A stretch of DNA of 13,654 nucleotides from Gudongella sp034006985. Lineage in GTDB: Bacteria > Bacillota > Clostridia > Tissierellales > Tissierellaceae. Positions 1-6,837 of this stretch are shown piece by piece (within the stretch, counting starts at the first letter, position 1; each line of letters starts with the position of its first letter). A model generated the notes under the pieces. That model was given only the letters and a program-made list of their open reading frames with translations. It searched no databases and was not told where the DNA came from. The position numbers and the translations under genes were made by a program. The stretch is taken from positions 1 to 13,654 of the forward strand of contig JAVERT010000040.1 in assembly GCA_034006985.1 (NCBI GenBank). Direction: 5' to 3'.

Positions 1-416
1 CTGGACCAGCAATGGAAGAATGCATAAAAACCACACCTGCAGAAGTCGTATTTTCAGCAACAGAATGTTTTGTCTGAACGGCTGCAGGCGCAATGGATCT
101 TGAGAATCAGAAAAGGGTAAAAGACTTAGCTGAGAAATACGGTGCAGAAAATGTTCTTGTATTAATCGGTGGAGGCGAAGCAGAATCAGCAGGATTAACA
201 GCTGAGACAGTAACTGCAGGAGACCCTACATTCGCAGGACCATTAGCAGGAGTTCCGTTGGGACTTAAAGTATACCATGCAGTAGAACCAGAATTCAAAG
301 AATCTGTAGATGCTGATGTTTATGATGAACAAATAGGTATGATGGAAATGGTGCTTGATGTTGATGCAATAATTGAAGAAGTTGGCTCAATGAGAAAGGC
401 ACATACAAAATACTAA
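1..416 (+). CDS. grdA: Glycine reductase selenoprotein A, first copy (5' end outside window)
   Basis: GrdA is the small acidic selenoprotein (protein A) shared by glycine, sarcosine and betaine reductases. Its selenocysteine takes the carboxymethyl group from protein B as a Se-ether and passes it to protein C. The first two bases are a partial codon, and the reading frame starts at base 3 with GPAMEECIKT. An in-frame TGA at 75-77 sits in the conserved motif TECFV-U-TAAGAMDLENQ, so it is read as selenocysteine and Cys three residues before it is the redox partner. After the Sec codon come the family signatures GGGEAESAG, TVTAGDPTFAGPLAG and YHAVEPEF, ending MRKAHTKY. The part seen corresponds to residues 21-157 of the complete copy downstream and is identical to it in protein. 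The missing start lies upstream of the window. A plain ORF caller would report only the piece from the internal ATG at 93. Family assignment is very sure. Confidence 0.96.
75..77 (+). other. Selenocysteine codon (UGA) in first grdA copy
   Basis: This TGA lies between CFV and TAAGAMDL, where GrdA proteins carry selenocysteine. The protein continues for 112 family-typical residues after it, which excludes a true stop. Confidence 0.95.
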
Positions 417-458
417 AATAAAGTTTGAAATGAAATATAGAAGAAAGGATGTGGCAAT

Positions 459-932
459 ATGTCAATATTTAATGAAAATTCAAAAGTTATATTAATTGGC
501 GATAGAGATGGTATTCCTGGACCAGCAATGGAAGAATGCATAAAAACCACACCTGCAGAAGTCGTATTTTCAGCAACAGAATGTTTTGTCTGAACGGCTG
601 CAGGCGCAATGGATCTTGAGAATCAGAAAAGGGTAAAAGACTTGGCTGAAAAATACGGTGCAGAAAATGTTCTTGTATTAATCGGTGGAGGCGAAGCAGA
701 ATCAGCAGGATTAACAGCTGAGACAGTAACTGCAGGCGACCCTACATTCGCAGGACCATTAGCAGGAGTTCCGTTGGGACTTAAAGTATACCATGCAGTA
801 GAACCAGAATTCAAAGAATCTGTAGACGCTGATGTTTATGATGAACAAATAGGTATGATGGAAATGGTGCTTGATGTTGATGCAATAATTGAAGAAGTTG
901 GCTCAATGAGAAAGGCACATACAAAATACTAA
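459..932 (+). CDS. grdA: Glycine reductase selenoprotein A, second copy (complete)
   Basis: This is a complete GrdA of 157 residues including selenocysteine, the usual size for the family. ATG 459 follows an AGAAAGG ribosome binding site at 442-448, and the protein opens MSIFNENSKVILIGDRDGIP, the expected GrdA start with the GDRDGIPGP motif. Selenocysteine is residue 45 (TGA 591-593) in ECFV-U-TAAGA, with Cys42 forming the CxxU redox pair that thioredoxin re-reduces. No membrane segment is present, so it is cytoplasmic. Only 42 bases separate it from copy 1, and grdB starts 33 bases after its stop, so all are probably co-transcribed. Having two identical copies could raise the supply of protein A relative to B and C, which is an inference. 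An ORF caller sees only the ATG at 609. Confidence 0.97.
591..593 (+). other. Selenocysteine codon (UGA) in second grdA copy
   Basis: Codon 45 of the complete grdA, in motif CFV-U-TAAGA. Downstream bases 594-630 should hold the SelB-binding hairpin. I find only a weak candidate there: GAU at 612-614 pairing with AUC at 622-624. The SECIS itself is therefore unresolved. Confidence 0.95.
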
Positions 933-965
933 ACTCCAATAAAACAAAGGAGAGGAGGGAACCAA

Positions 966-2276
966 ATGGCGAAAATTAAAATTGTGCACTATATAAACCA
1001 GTTCTTCGCAGGAATTGGTGGAGAAGAAAAAGCAGATATCAAACCAGAGGTTAGAGAAGGGGTTGTAGGGCCAGGGATGGCATTACAAGCTGGCTTTGGA
1101 GGAGATGCTGAGATAATAGCTACTGTTATATGTGGAGACAGCTATTTTGGAGAAAATATTGAAGAAGCTACAAAAGAGATTTTAGAGCTTGTAAAAGGAT
1201 ATAACCCAGACTTATTTATTGCTGGACCTGCTTTTAACGCTGGAAGATACGGTGTAGCAAGTGGAGCTATTACAGAAGCAGTACAAAATGAACTAAATAT
1301 CCCAGCACTTACAGGAATGTATATTGAAAACCCTGGTGCTGATATGTATAAAAAATCTATTTATATTGTTGAAACTAAAAACAGTGCAGTTGGAATGAAA
1401 GATGCTGTTGCAAAAATGATTCCTTTAGCAAAAAAATTGCTAAATAAAGAAGAAATAGGTTCACCAATAGAAGAAGGTTACCTTGAAAGAGGAATAAGAA
1501 AAAATTATTTTGCTGAAGATAGAGGTTCTAAAAGAGCAGTAGATATGCTTGTTAAAAAACTAAAAGGCGAAGACTTTGAAACTGAGTATCCAATGCCAAG
1601 CTTTGATAGAGTAGAGCCAAATCCCGCAATAAAAGACATAACTAAGGCTAAAATTGCTCTTGTAACTTCAGGAGGAATTGTACCAAAAGGAAATCCAGAT
1701 CATATTGAGTCATCTTCTGCATCTAAGTACGGTAAATATGATATTGATGGAGTTACTGATTTAACTTCTGAAACATATGAAACAGCACATGGTGGACATG
1801 ATCCAGTTTATGCAAATGAAGATGCTGACAGAGTTCTACCTGTAGATGTTTTAAGAGATCTTGAAAAAGAAGGAAAAATAGGCGAACTTAGTAGATATTA
1901 CTACGCAACTGTTGGAAATGGAACTTCAGTAGGTAGTTCAAAAGGATTTGCAGAAAAATTTAGCAAAGAGTTAATAGCAGATGGAGTTGACGCAGTTATT
2001 TTAACTTCAACCTGAGGCACCTGTACTCGTTGCGGTGCAACGATGGTTAAAGAAATTGAAAGAGCTGGTATTCCAGTTGTTCATATTTGTACAGTAGTAC
2101 CTATATCATTAACAGTTGGAGCAAATAGAATAGTACCAGCTATTGCTATTCCTCATCCACTTGGAAATCCTGCATTGGATCCAAAGGAAGAAAAAGCTTT
2201 GAGAAGAAAAATTGTTGAAAAGGCTCTACTAGCTTTAACAACAGAAGTAACTGAACAAACAGTGTTTGACAAATAA
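966..2276 (+). CDS. grdB: Glycine reductase protein B, selenoprotein subunit GrdB
   Basis: GrdB is the selenocysteine subunit of protein B. Together with the pyruvoyl-bearing GrdE fragments, which bind glycine as a Schiff base, it transfers the activated carboxymethyl group to the selenium of GrdA. The full product is 436 residues, the normal size. ATG 966 follows AGGAGGG at 953-959 with six bases between, and the protein opens MAKIKIVHYINQFFAGIGG. The in-frame TGA at 2013-2015 is residue 350, within LTST-U-GTCTRCGAT, the UxxCxxC motif of this family. The remaining 86 residues (from MVKEIERAGIPVVHIC to VTEQTVFDK) match GrdB. Without recoding the gene looks like two ORFs, 966-2015 and 2043-2276. 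The order grdA-grdB-grdC-grdD fits the glycine-specific operon rather than the sarcosine or betaine operons, but specificity is inferred from gene order. Confidence 0.97.
2013..2042 (+). promoter_or_regulatory. Sec codon and bacterial SECIS hairpin in grdB
   Basis: The TGA at 2013-2015 is followed by a perfect 6-bp hairpin, CGTTGC-GGT-GCAACG, at 2028-2042. The loop begins with G and starts 18 bases after the UGA. Both fit the published bacterial SECIS consensus (a small apical loop with G in its first two positions, 16-37 bases from the UGA), so this is the likely SelB binding site for selenocysteine insertion. The hairpin is coding as well (RCGAT). Confidence 0.8.
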
Positions 2277-2286
2277 TAGATTCTGA

Positions 2287-2316
2287 CAAATGGGTGATAA
2301 TATTATCACCCATTTG
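2287..2316 (+). repeat. Perfect 30-bp palindrome between grdB and grdC
   Basis: The 30 bases are perfectly self-complementary (15+15; left arm CAAATGGGTGATAAT). As RNA this gives about 13 bp of stem with a 4-base AUAU loop. It starts 10 bases after the grdB stop and ends 20 bases before the grdC ribosome binding site. No T-run follows on either strand, so it is not a classical intrinsic terminator. It could be an RNA processing or stability element that sets separate levels for grdAB and grdCD, or a dimeric protein's binding site. Confidence 0.85.
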
Positions 2317-2335
2317 AAAAATATATAATTATAAT

Positions 2336-2343
2336 GGAGGTGA
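2336..2343 (+). promoter_or_regulatory. Ribosome binding site that fixes the grdC TTG start
   Basis: GGAGGTGA lies five bases before TTG 2349. The upstream ATG at 2334 overlaps this element and has no binding site of its own, so the TTG is the start. Confidence 0.85.
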
Positions 2344-2348
2344 CTCAT

Positions 2349-3887
2349 TTGAGTTATTCAGTAGTAAAAGGAACAAGTTATATACTTGTACATGCGCCAG
2401 ATATGGTTTTACACAATGGTACAACACAAACAACTGAGAGATTTTTAAACCCAAATTCAGAATATCTAAAAAATCTTCCAACTAGTCTTAGGACTTATGA
2501 TGAGGCAGTTAATTATCTTCCTAACCAAGTTTATATAGGAAATAAGAAACCTGCAGATTTAAAAATTGCTCCTCAACCATGGGTTGGACAAGATGTAGAA
2601 GGTCATTCAAGATATGGTAGATTTGGTGAAATATTGCCACAAGATGAGTTCATAGGTATGATTAAGATAGTAGATGCTTTTGATCTTGTTAAATTATCAG
2701 AAGAATTTACTAAGAGAATTAAGCCAGCTTTAACAGCACATGCTCTAATTACTGAAGAGCAAGTTGCAAAACTTAAAGGTGGAGATGAAAAATCAGATAT
2801 AGATAAGTTAATTAATGAGCAAGGTGCTGAACCTCTTTATTTAAATAATGAAGTTGTTGGCTGTATTAAAAAAGCTCATGATGTAGATGTTAATTTAAAT
2901 GCACATGTTATTTTTGAAAACTTAGTTTCAAAGGCTTCTGGTATGCTAGCGGCTCTTCATCTATTAGATAAAACTGATATAAACCCAGCGGATATTGAAT
3001 ATGTTTTAGAGTGTTCAGAAGAGGCTTGTGGAGATATGAACCAGAGAGGTGGGGGAAACTTTGCAAAAGCAATTGCAGAGGCAGCAGGACTTACAGGGGC
3101 ATCTGGTTCAGATGTTAGAGGCTTCTGTGCGGCTCCAACACATGCAATAATTTCTGCAGCATCAATGGTACAAGCAGGAACTTTCAAAAATGTATTAGTA
3201 GTTTCAGGTGGATCAACAGCTAAACTTGGTATGAATGGTAAAGACCATGTTAAAAAAGGATTTCCAATATTAGAGGATGTAATAGGTGGATTTGCTATTT
3301 TAGTAAGTCAAAATGATGGAACTAGCCCAGTTTTAAGAACTGACTTAGTAGGTAGACATACCGTTGGTACTGGTTCATCACCACAAGCTGTAATAACTTC
3401 TCTAGTAACTGAGCCTTTAGATAGAGGTAATCTAAAGATAACTGATATTGATAAGTATTCAGTAGAAATGCAAAACCCAGATATAACAAAACCTGCAGGA
3501 GCAGGAGATGTTCCAGCTGCAAACTTTAAAATGATAGCTGCACTTGGTGTAAAAAGAGGCGAGTTAGAAAGAGAAGGGATCAATGACTTTATCGTTAAAC
3601 ACGGTATGGAAGGTTGGGCACCAACTCAAGGACATATTCCTTCAGGAGTACCTTATGTTGGATTTGCTAAAGAAGCATTAGAAGCTGGAGATATAAAAAG
3701 AGTTATGCTTGTTGGAAAAGGAAGCTTATTCTTAGGAAGAATGACAAACCTATTTGACGGTGTATCAATTGTAATGGAAAAAAATTCTGGAGTGGAGAAA
3801 GAAAGTAAAGGAATTTCTGAAGATGAAGTTAGAAACCTTGTAGCTGAATCTATGAGAGATTTTGCAGCTCATCTCCTAAAAGATTAG
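2349..3887 (+). CDS. grdC: Glycine reductase protein C subunit GrdC
   Basis: GrdC is the larger subunit of protein C, which receives the carboxymethyl group from selenoprotein A as a protein-bound acetyl thioester and, with GrdD, phosphorolyses it to acetyl phosphate. With the TTG start the product is 512 residues and begins MSYSVVKGTSYILVHAPDMV, then LHNGTTQTTER, both typical of GrdC. The family resembles FabH/thiolase-like condensing enzymes. The glycine-rich region around QRGGGNF and the Cys260 context GFCAAPTHA are compatible with a thiolase-type nucleophile, though Cys260 as the catalytic residue is my inference. The final part carries VGKGSLFLGRMTNLFDG. It follows grdB after 72 bases and precedes grdD by 10 bases. 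An ATG start at 2334 would add five residues coded by the ribosome binding site and is rejected. Confidence 0.95.
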   Translation: MSYSVVKGTSYILVHAPDMVLHNGTTQTTERFLNPNSEYLKNLPTSLRTYDEAVNYLPNQVYIGNKKPADLKIAPQPWVGQDVEGHSRYGRFGEILPQDEFIGMIKIVDAFDLVKLSEEFTKRIKPALTAHALITEEQVAKLKGGDEKSDIDKLINEQGAEPLYLNNEVVGCIKKAHDVDVNLNAHVIFENLVSKASGMLAALHLLDKTDINPADIEYVLECSEEACGDMNQRGGGNFAKAIAEAAGLTGASGSDVRGFCAAPTHAIISAASMVQAGTFKNVLVVSGGSTAKLGMNGKDHVKKGFPILEDVIGGFAILVSQNDGTSPVLRTDLVGRHTVGTGSSPQAVITSLVTEPLDRGNLKITDIDKYSVEMQNPDITKPAGAGDVPAANFKMIAALGVKRGELEREGINDFIVKHGMEGWAPTQGHIPSGVPYVGFAKEALEAGDIKRVMLVGKGSLFLGRMTNLFDGVSIVMEKNSGVEKESKGISEDEVRNLVAESMRDFAAHLLKD

Positions 3888-3897
3888 AGGTGAAAAG

Positions 3898-5076
3898 ATG
3901 TCTGATAATAATGTAAAGTCTATGCTTGGCAAGATTTTTAACGATATAGCAGAAGGAATGGAAACAGGTCAGTTTGGACAAAAGGCAAGAGTTGGGATTA
4001 CTACTTTTGGTAGTGAACTTGGAGAAGAAAACATGCTTCGTGGTGCTGAAATGGCACAAAAGAGAGATAACTCAATTGAAGTAGTTCTAATAGGACCCAA
4101 AATGGATACCAACCTAACTCAAGTAGTTGTTGAAACTGAAGAAGAAGGCTACAAAAAGATGGAAGAAATGCTTGATAGTGGTGAAATTGGTGGATGTGTA
4201 ACACTGCACTATAGTTTTCCAATAGGCGTTTCAACGGTTGGGAAAGTAGTAACTCCTGGTAAAGGGAAAGAGATGTTTGTTGCGACAACAACAGGCACAT
4301 CTTCTTCACATAGAGTAGAAGCTATGGTTAAAAATGGTATTTATGGAATAGTAACAGCTAAAGCTATGGGTATTGAAAATCCTACAGTAGGAATTTTAAA
4401 TGTTGATGGAGCAAGACAGGTTGAAAGAGCTTTTAAAGATCTTACTTCTAAAGGATATAAAATTAATTTTACTGAATCGAATAGAGCAGATGGCGGTAGC
4501 GTAATGAGAGGAAATGATTTATTAGCAGGAACTCCAGATGTTATGGTAACAGATACTCTAACAGGAAATATCCTAATGAAAGTGTTTTCATCTTTTACTA
4601 CTGGTGGAAGCTATGAATCACAAGGCTATGGCTATGGACCTGGTATTGGAGAAGACTACAGTAGATTAGTCCTAATTCTTTCAAGAGCATCAGGATCACC
4701 AGTTGTAGCAAATGCAATCAGTTATGCAGGTGAGTTAATCAAAAACAATGTTTTAGAAATAGCTAAGAGTGAGTTTAAAGCAGCAAATGCGTCTGGTTTA
4801 AAAGAAGTATTAGCTGGTTTAACAAAAGAAACAAAAAAAGAAGTTAAAGAAGCAGTTGTAGCTCCTCCAAAAGAGGTTGTAACTGGAACTGTTGATGGTA
4901 TAGATATAATGGAACTAGATGATGCAGTTGAAGTTCTTTGGTCAGAAGGAGTTTATGCAGAATCAGGCATGGGCTGTACTGGACCTATAGTAATGGTAAA
5001 CGAAGCAAAATTGAATGCCGCATTAAAAATACTAGCAAAAGCTGGTTATGATGTAGGAGAAGCAGAAGACTGCTAA
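3898..5076 (+). CDS. grdD: Glycine reductase protein C subunit GrdD
   Basis: GrdD, the smaller subunit of protein C, is a PlsX-like phosphate acyltransferase relative that releases acetyl phosphate, which acetate kinase can then use to make ATP. The protein has 392 residues, as usual. It opens MSDNNVKSMLGKIFNDIAEG and contains FGSELGEENMLRGAE, TGTSSSHRVEAMV and GYGYGPGIGEDYSRLV. The C-terminal motif SGMGCTGPIVMVNEAK places Cys360 at the spot of the active-site cysteine reported as Cys359 in the Eubacterium acidaminophilum enzyme. Residues near 305-325 form a Lys/Glu-rich linker before this C-terminal piece. The ribosome binding site (AGAGGTG) overlaps the grdC stop codon, so the two genes are translationally close and should be made in similar amounts. 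It is the last gene before a strong terminator. Confidence 0.96.
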   Translation: MSDNNVKSMLGKIFNDIAEGMETGQFGQKARVGITTFGSELGEENMLRGAEMAQKRDNSIEVVLIGPKMDTNLTQVVVETEEEGYKKMEEMLDSGEIGGCVTLHYSFPIGVSTVGKVVTPGKGKEMFVATTTGTSSSHRVEAMVKNGIYGIVTAKAMGIENPTVGILNVDGARQVERAFKDLTSKGYKINFTESNRADGGSVMRGNDLLAGTPDVMVTDTLTGNILMKVFSSFTTGGSYESQGYGYGPGIGEDYSRLVLILSRASGSPVVANAISYAGELIKNNVLEIAKSEFKAANASGLKEVLAGLTKETKKEVKEAVVAPPKEVVTGTVDGIDIMELDDAVEVLWSEGVYAESGMGCTGPIVMVNEAKLNAALKILAKAGYDVGEAEDC

Positions 5077-5087
5077 TATTGTAAGGC

Positions 5088-5118
5088 AAGAGCACCTCGG
5101 GAAACCGAGGTGCTCTTT
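5088..5118 (+). terminator. Intrinsic terminator of the grd operon
   Basis: A 13-bp perfect stem (5088-5100 with 5105-5117) encloses a GAAA tetraloop, and its 3' arm ends in TCTTT. It begins 12 bases after the grdD stop. The stem is GC-rich in an AT-rich region (CACCTCGG/CCGAGGTG). The U-run is short, but stem and position make termination very likely. Confidence 0.9.
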
Positions 5119-5120
5119 GT

Positions 5121-5465
5121 ACATATAGGGGTGGGAAAGCAGAAGCTTTAATAGAAACAACTTAGGTAGGCTTTTCAATAGCAGAGGGAATTGTACTGTC
5201 TGTATAGAAAAATTGAACATATGAAAAATTTCTTAAATCTGGAGAAGGGCTTGCGGCAAGATTTACTGAATCATCTTGGATACATATATATACATATGCA
5301 GTAGGTGTAATAATGCAAATTTTAAAATCACTTCAACATTGGAGCATTATAGCTAGAGAATATGGTATTTCTTGTGCAAGTGGATTGATTGGTACTATGG
5401 AGGTTATTAATGATGCGGATTTAATTGAAGTTGATGGAGATATTTATTTATTTTTAATTTATTGA
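5121..5465 (+). pseudogene. Decayed PEP-synthase-like gene (N- and C-terminal pieces joined)
   Basis: Read in one frame from 5121, this stretch gives GGKAEALIETT, stop, VGFSIAEGIVLSV, stop, KN, stop, TYEKFLKSGEGLAARF and so on. That resembles the start of PEP synthase/pyruvate phosphate dikinase-like ATP-grasp domains (GGKgAnLgELt-aGFpVPpGFvlt...YekFL). After about 20 unassignable residues the same frame gives QHWSIIAREYGISCASG, then GTMEVINDADLIEVDGDIY, the swivelling phosphohistidine domain that ends these proteins (SHaaIvAREyGiPavvG...DGDlIeVDGD). The His codon is at 5337-5339. The stops are TAG 5163-5165, TAG 5205-5207 and TGA 5214-5216, and no start codon is in place. An intact family member has roughly 800 residues and this holds about 115 codons, so the middle is deleted. 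It is not expected to make protein. PEP synthase, rifampicin phosphotransferase or a related PEP-utilising protein are equally possible parents. Confidence 0.75.
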
Positions 5466-5490
5466 CTATTGAAAAATAAAGATATACAAT
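5462..5490 (+). promoter_or_regulatory. Sigma-A promoter of the export cassette
   Basis: The -35 is TTGACT (5462-5467) and the -10 is TACAAT (5485-5490) with a 17-base spacer. It overlaps the end of the pseudogene and predicts transcription starting near 5497, giving a leader of about 110 bases before the HlyD start codon. Confidence 0.8.
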
Positions 5491-5492
5491 TA

Positions 5493-5513
5493 ATTTGACC
5501 ATATTGGTCAAAT
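5493..5513 (+). promoter_or_regulatory. TetR-type operator palindrome at the transcription start
   Basis: The 21 bases form ATTTGACCA-TAT-TGGTCAAAT, a perfect 9-bp inverted repeat around a 3-base centre. It begins two bases after the -10 and covers the predicted +1, a position where a bound dimer blocks transcription. Size and symmetry fit TetR-family operators, and the TetR gene is second in the transcript. The pairing of this site with that protein is inferred. Confidence 0.75.
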
Positions 5514-5609
5514 GGTTTGGTTGTTATGATTTATATATATTTTAAAAAAACGGGTAATATAATAAAAAAAGACAAAACTAAAGTAGACAACTTAGAAATG
5601 GAGGTAGTT

Positions 5610-6812
5610 ATGAATAAAAAATTGATTATCGCATTGGTTATACTTTTAGTTGTGGCAGCAGGAATATTTTATTTCTTAACGATGGGCAATATTGGAACAA
5701 AATACAATACCGCTGAAGTAGAAAAAGGTCAAGTGGAGAAATTTGTTGATGAAGTTGGGACAATAAGCTCTAAAAATATTCGGAATTACTACGGAAACAG
5801 CCTTAGCAGAGTAGAAGAGATGGATTTAGAATTGGGGGATTATGTAAAGAAAGGACAACTTTTAATTAAATTTGAAGATAATATTGATTTAGAGATTCAA
5901 AAAGTAGAAAAGCAAATTGAAGCATTGAAAGCTACCTATAATGAAGCTCAATCAGGATCCGATTTTGGAAGCATTAACAGTGCAAAAATAAAGATAGCTG
6001 GTATAAAAAGTAGTATTGATTTGGCAAATGAAAATAAAAGTATAATAGAAGAATTGTATAAAAATGGAGCTGCGGCAGAAAGTGAGCTAAAACAAGCAGT
6101 ATATAATTTAGAACAGCTACAAAACGACCTCTTAGTTGCACAGAATAGCTATAATCAACTTGGGAAAGGACTTTCTGCAAATATGAAGGCAAAATACGAG
6201 GCAGAGATTGATGTTCTAATTTTATCTTTAGAAACTCTTGAAAAAAGCAAGAATAATTCTTTGATTTATGCTGATTTTGATGGTGTAATAACAGAATTAA
6301 ATACATTTGAAGGAGATACTCCATCCGCAGGCTTAATGATTCTTGAAATTATGGATCCTTTAGAAAAAATTATAGTAGTTGATTTTATGGTTAAAGACGC
6401 ATTGCTTATTGAAACGGGTATGAAGGCAGAAGTTAATGATCTAGATTTAGGTATTCGAATTGATAACATAGAAGTTCAAAAGATACATCCCAAGTCATTT
6501 ACTGTTTATTCAGAGTTGGGCGTTGAAGAAAATCGTCAGAGGGTAGAGATAAACCTTCCACAGTCAAATCAGGAACTTTCTTTTGGTCTTAAAGTCGATA
6601 CAAGAGTAATGGTAGAAGAACCAAGGGAGGCAATTTTTATACCTGAAGATGCTATATACGAAAAGAATTTGAAAAAATATGTAGAAGTACTTGAAGAGAA
6701 GAAACCTGTTGAAAGAGAAGTTGTAACTGGAATAGAGAATAATAACAATATTGAGATAAAAGAAGGGTTAGAAGAAGGAGAACAAGTAATTCTGATTTAT
6801 GAGAAAAAATAA
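5610..6812 (+). CDS. HlyD-type membrane fusion protein of an ABC exporter
   Basis: A 400-residue membrane-anchored adaptor that would couple the ABC-2 transporter to export across the cell wall or accept substrate outside the membrane. ATG 5610 follows GGAGG (5600-5604) at a spacing of five. The frame remains open upstream to 5517, but that start has no ribosome binding site and lies about 20 bases after the predicted transcript start. Residues 4-24 form one N-terminal membrane helix. The two lipoyl-like half-motifs are near 70-90 (LELGDYVKKGQLLIKF) and 216-242 (NSLIYADFDGVITEL, then GDTPSAG). Between them, residues about 88-212 are charged and helical, as expected for the coiled-coil hairpin. 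A beta-barrel and membrane-proximal part follow (AIFIPEDAIYEKN, VVTGIENNNNIEIKEGLEEG). No outer-membrane channel gene is present, in line with a Gram-positive cell. Substrate unknown. Confidence 0.9.
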   Translation: MNKKLIIALVILLVVAAGIFYFLTMGNIGTKYNTAEVEKGQVEKFVDEVGTISSKNIRNYYGNSLSRVEEMDLELGDYVKKGQLLIKFEDNIDLEIQKVEKQIEALKATYNEAQSGSDFGSINSAKIKIAGIKSSIDLANENKSIIEELYKNGAAAESELKQAVYNLEQLQNDLLVAQNSYNQLGKGLSANMKAKYEAEIDVLILSLETLEKSKNNSLIYADFDGVITELNTFEGDTPSAGLMILEIMDPLEKIIVVDFMVKDALLIETGMKAEVNDLDLGIRIDNIEVQKIHPKSFTVYSELGVEENRQRVEINLPQSNQELSFGLKVDTRVMVEEPREAIFIPEDAIYEKNLKKYVEVLEEKKPVEREVVTGIENNNNIEIKEGLEEGEQVILIYEKK

Positions 6813-6824
6813 AAATGAGGCAAG

Positions 6825-6831
6825 AGAGGTG
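6825..6831 (+). promoter_or_regulatory. Ribosome binding site that fixes the TetR GTG start
   Basis: AGAGGTG lies six bases before GTG 6838. The in-frame ATG at 6799 has its nearest GGAG about 18 bases upstream, which is too far. Confidence 0.75.
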
Positions 6832-6837
6832 TCTTTC

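Larger units (their letters stand above)
1..932 (+). repeat. Tandem duplication of grdA, 516-bp period
   Basis: Bases 1-416 repeat at 517-932 with a 516-bp offset. I count four differences: A128/G644, G134/A650, A221/C737 and T311/C827. All fall in third codon positions and are silent (Leu, Glu, Gly, Asp). The similarity stops within two bases after the stop codon (copy 1 continues aaataaag, copy 2 actccaat), so the downstream spacers differ. The 5' limit cannot be seen because the window begins inside copy 1. This is either a recent duplication or an older one kept uniform by gene conversion or selection. Confidence 0.95.

Noticed and set aside
107..814. Minus-strand ORFs of 63 residues at 107-298 and 623-814
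   Set aside because: They are a repeated pair only because grdA is duplicated. They have no ribosome binding site and are the antisense of a conserved coding region.
75..2015. TGA codons at 75, 591 and 2013 as nonsense mutations that make grdA and grdB pseudogenes
   Set aside because: All three lie at the conserved selenocysteine positions of GrdA and GrdB, and the protein after each is intact family sequence.
2016..2033. Sigma-54 promoter-like GGCAC...TTGC in grdB
   Set aside because: The spacing between the GG and GC pairs is about 16 bases, while -24/-12 promoters need a strict shorter spacing. The bases are part of the coding and SECIS region.
5163..5216. Selenocysteine or readthrough explanation for the stops in the PEP-synthase-like stretch
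   Set aside because: Two of the three stops are TAG, no start codon is present and most of the protein is missing, so decay is the simpler reading.
5517..5609. N-terminal extension of the HlyD protein from ATG 5517
   Set aside because: It would put charged residues before the membrane anchor, has no ribosome binding site and starts at the edge of the operator. ATG 5610 has GGAGG at the right distance.
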